Origin: Halovenus rubra
Lineage (GTDB): Archaea > Halobacteriota > Halobacteria > Halobacteriales > Haloarculaceae
Direction: 5' to 3'
Length of the DNA stretch: 64,000 nucleotides
Assembly (NCBI RefSeq): GCF_026586665.1
Contig: NZ_JAODIY010000010.1
Location: forward strand, 1 to 64,000
Within the stretch, counting starts at the first letter, position 1, and the number at the start of each line of letters is the position of its first letter. Below are positions 62,009 to 64,000 of the stretch, one piece after another. Under the pieces are notes generated by a model, which saw only the letters and a list, made by a program, of their open reading frames with translations, was not told the DNA's origin and searched no databases. The translations under genes were made by a program, and so were the position numbers.

Positions 62009-63229
62009 ATGGCCTCATCGCTGTGGCGACCACACCCCAGTAACGAGTCAATCGAGCTTTCTGCGTCGAAACAAACACGGTGTATGCTCGATTCGCTCGC
62101 ACAACACGAAAAATCACTCGGACAACCTGTTCCCGAGTACAGCACCTCCGAGTTGCGAGAGCGTGCCCAGTCGTTTATTACACAGTGTTACACGGAACTG
62201 GACAGGGAGTGGGCAATCGAATCACGGCTCGCCGATATCGACCGCGAGATATCGCTAACAGGGACGTACACCCACACAGAAAAAGAGTTGACACATGGGG
62301 CACGGATGGCGTGGCGTAACAGCAACCGCTGTATCGGGCGACTGTTCTGGCAGTCCCTAGAGGTACGCGACGAGCGCAGCCTCAACACTCCCGAAGCGAT
62401 ACATGAGGCCTGCTGTCGTCACATTGAACACGCCAGGAATGGCGGCGATATCCGTCCGATGATTACCGTCTTCAGGCCTGAGACACCACAGACCGGACGC
62501 GTTCGTATCTGGAACTACCAACTATTGGGATACGCTGGCTATGAGACAGAGACGGGGGTTGTTGGCGACCCATCGGAGTGTGCGTTTACCAGCTACTGCC
62601 AGTCACGAGGATGGGAGGGCGCTGGTGAGTCTTTCGACCCCCTGCCCCACGTCATTCAGGTCGGTGACAGCGAGCCAGCCCTGTTCGCGGTCCCCGATGA
62701 GTTGTTCGACGAAATCGAGATAACACACCCGGAGTACGATTGGTTTGCCGAACTTGGACTCCGGTGGTATGACGTGCCAATCGTCTCGAACATGCGTCTC
62801 GAAATTGGCGGTATCAGTTATACAGCTGCGCCGTTCAACGGGTGGTACATGGGTTCTGAACTTGGAGCCAGGAATTTCGCTGACGAGGACAGGTACGACA
62901 AACTCCCAGAGGTTGGAGAGCGATTGGGATACGATACCACGAAGACACGCTCGCTCTGGAAAGACGAGGCATTGGTTGAACTTAACCGGGCCGTGTTACA
63001 CTCCTTCGAAAGCGCAGGGGTGAGAATCGTCGACCACCACACCGCAACCGAACAGTTTGCACAGTTCGAGCGAAACGAGGCAGCCACAGATCGGACTGTA
63101 ACTGGTGACCGAAGTTGGCTCCTACCACCCATGAGTTCCGCGACTACACATGTCTTCGACCAATCGTACGAGACAACGGTAGAGACGCCAAACTTCTTTT
63201 ATATGCCCGACTCACTCTCAGCGGAGTAG
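62009..63229 (+). CDS. Nitric oxide synthase oxygenase
   Basis: This is a 406-residue protein equivalent to the oxygenase domain of nitric oxide synthase, with no reductase domain. The heme thiolate is Cys in MAWRNSNRCIGRLFWQSLEV. The arginine-binding Glu is in NMRLEIGGISYTAAPFNGWY. ARNFADEDRYDKLPEVGERL and SWLLPPMSSATTHVFDQSY complete the pocket. The first residue of the usual 'W.WL(I/V)PP' pterin-site segment is Arg instead of Trp. It must use a separate reductase. The N-terminal 25-35 residues are longer than in Bacillus enzymes, so the true start may be ATG 62,084. Confidence 0.93.
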   Translation: MASSLWRPHPSNESIELSASKQTRCMLDSLAQHEKSLGQPVPEYSTSELRERAQSFITQCYTELDREWAIESRLADIDREISLTGTYTHTEKELTHGARMAWRNSNRCIGRLFWQSLEVRDERSLNTPEAIHEACCRHIEHARNGGDIRPMITVFRPETPQTGRVRIWNYQLLGYAGYETETGVVGDPSECAFTSYCQSRGWEGAGESFDPLPHVIQVGDSEPALFAVPDELFDEIEITHPEYDWFAELGLRWYDVPIVSNMRLEIGGISYTAAPFNGWYMGSELGARNFADEDRYDKLPEVGERLGYDTTKTRSLWKDEALVELNRAVLHSFESAGVRIVDHHTATEQFAQFERNEAATDRTVTGDRSWLLPPMSSATTHVFDQSYETTVETPNFFYMPDSLSAE

Positions 63230-63370
63230 GTTGTTTGATGCGTATTGAGACGACGGGCGTGAAGTTATCCTCTGATTGAAAAAGATAGCCCTCACAATCA
63301 TAGTTTCAGCAGTCGTGAATCCCGACATCAGCTACTCGAAACGAAGAGAGGAGTGAACAACCGTACTGGG

Positions 63371-63619
63371 CTACATACCGGTGATGAGGAAGGCAAGCCA
63401 TGAGGGAAACCCGACTGCACCCGTGACGGCAATTATCGCAGCACCCATGGTCTTTGTTTCGTCGTCATATAGCCGGTACCCGGCATACACGGCGACCAAC
63501 CCAAAGAGCGGAATGAGCACCCATGAGATAATTGCTGACGCGACGCCACCCCAGAAGTAAAGCGTACCATCCTCATTCAACGCTTCCAGTATCGGTCCTA
63601 CGCCCGATGGTTCATCCAT
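63371..63619 (-). CDS. Small two-helix membrane protein
   Basis: This is an 82-residue protein, MDEPSGVGPILEALNEDGTL onward. The helices are GVASAIISWVLIPLFGLVAV and MGAAIIAVTGAVGFPSWLAF, with YAGYRLYDDETKT between them. The start was moved to ATG 63,619, giving an acidic cytoplasmic N-terminus. It is typical of unnamed haloarchaeal membrane proteins. Function is unknown. Confidence 0.65.
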   Translation of the reverse strand: MDEPSGVGPILEALNEDGTLYFWGGVASAIISWVLIPLFGLVAVYAGYRLYDDETKTMGAAIIAVTGAVGFPSWLAFLITGM

Positions 63620-63726
63620 TAGTTCACTCAGTACTCTCTTGGAGTATGGACATTTATGCGTTGGCACGTGCCATCTAAGGCGCAGTATTTAACCGCCCTT
63701 GTCTGATACGTACAGGTAGTCTTGGA

Positions 63727-64000
63727 TGAAGCTTCTGTCGTGTAACGCTGGCTATCTGCTCGATTACGAAGGGTCGTATCACGAGTATGTGTTACGACCC
63801 CATCGCGGTCTCATCGGCAGCAAGCGGGCTGAGGAGAACGCACTCTCACAGTTAGTTGATGTCATCAACGACGAACAGCCTGATGTGGTCGGACTGGTCG
63901 AGGTCGATCAGGGGTCACTTCGAACCCGAACTGACGGGCAGGTGGCAGACATTGCACGTCGTCTTCGAGAGCGAGGGCTAACATACCACCCACAGGCCGC
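63727..64000 (+). CDS. Endonuclease/exonuclease/phosphatase family protein (3' end outside window)
   Basis: The first 91 codons are visible. MKLLSCNAGYLLDYEGSYHE with QPDVVGLVEVDQGSLR matches the EEP (DNase I/APE1-like) fold: Asn near the N-terminus and the metal-binding Glu in VGLVEVD. The family covers nucleases and phosphatases; the substrate cannot be told from the fragment. A TATA-like AGTATTTAAC at about 63,685 gives a possible promoter. Confidence 0.85.

Noticed and set aside
1-64000. CRISPR array
   Set aside because: No set of regularly spaced near-identical repeats was seen; the 47-bp repeats occur only twice, 1.3 kb apart.

Overview
The window is chromosomal DNA from a halophilic archaeon (class Halobacteria). 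The encoded proteins are strongly acidic. Many genes have a TATA box 22-30 bases before the start codon and no ribosome binding site, as in leaderless haloarchaeal transcripts. The gene set is archaeal: RNA polymerase subunit L, MC1 chromatin protein, RPA with its partner, FAU-1-like RNA-binding protein, and HtrII-like signalling genes. I cannot name the genus.

Bases 1 to about 14,600 are an accessory island. It starts with the end of an IS630-type insertion sequence that cuts through an assimilatory nitrite/sulfite reductase gene. Next come a truncated integrase with its small overlapping partner genes, a PhiH1-type repressor with a decayed second copy, and an AT-rich block at about 3.4-12.9 kb. 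That block holds a DUF2971-like gene and a compact four-gene operon: membrane protein, unknown protein, probable winged-helix middle component, and a Rad50/SMC-like ATPase with a zinc-hook-like motif. It looks like an undescribed ABC-ATPase conflict (defence) system. A two-gene cassette flanked by 47-bp imperfect repeats, a DUF7692-like gene and several truncated genes follow. The island ends at an intact tRNA-Ile (GAT) whose 3' end faces it, as expected for integration at a tRNA.

Bases 14.8-64 kb are mostly conserved chromosome. They hold FxsA, SHOCT and PAC2 proteins; an htrII-like transducer overlapping an opsin-like gene; HtpX; three sensor kinases and a HalX-type response regulator; rpoL; hisF; thiolase; an Rpa3/Rpap3 pair; purL; nrdJ; the trpDFEG operon; engB; MC1; pyrD, purK and surE; ATP-dependent PEP carboxykinase; gamma-glutamyltransferase; FAU-1; and a nitric oxide synthase oxygenase. 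An endonuclease/exonuclease/phosphatase-family gene runs off the right edge.

Two observations stand out. First, the opsin-like gene at 16,661-17,338 aligns along its length with sensory rhodopsin II and overlaps its transducer gene in the standard htrII-sopII order. It has arginine where the retinal-binding lysine should be and no lysine in any membrane helix, so it looks like a retinal-free opsin coupled to a chemotaxis transducer. Second, the ATPase operon at 5,662-10,042 is a good candidate for a new multi-gene defence system. Smaller points are a paralogous pair of tiny proteins sharing a GCxEIWExLS motif, a class-2-type dihydroorotate dehydrogenase with a class-1-type catalytic cysteine, and IS disruption of the nitrite reductase exactly inside its cluster-binding motif.
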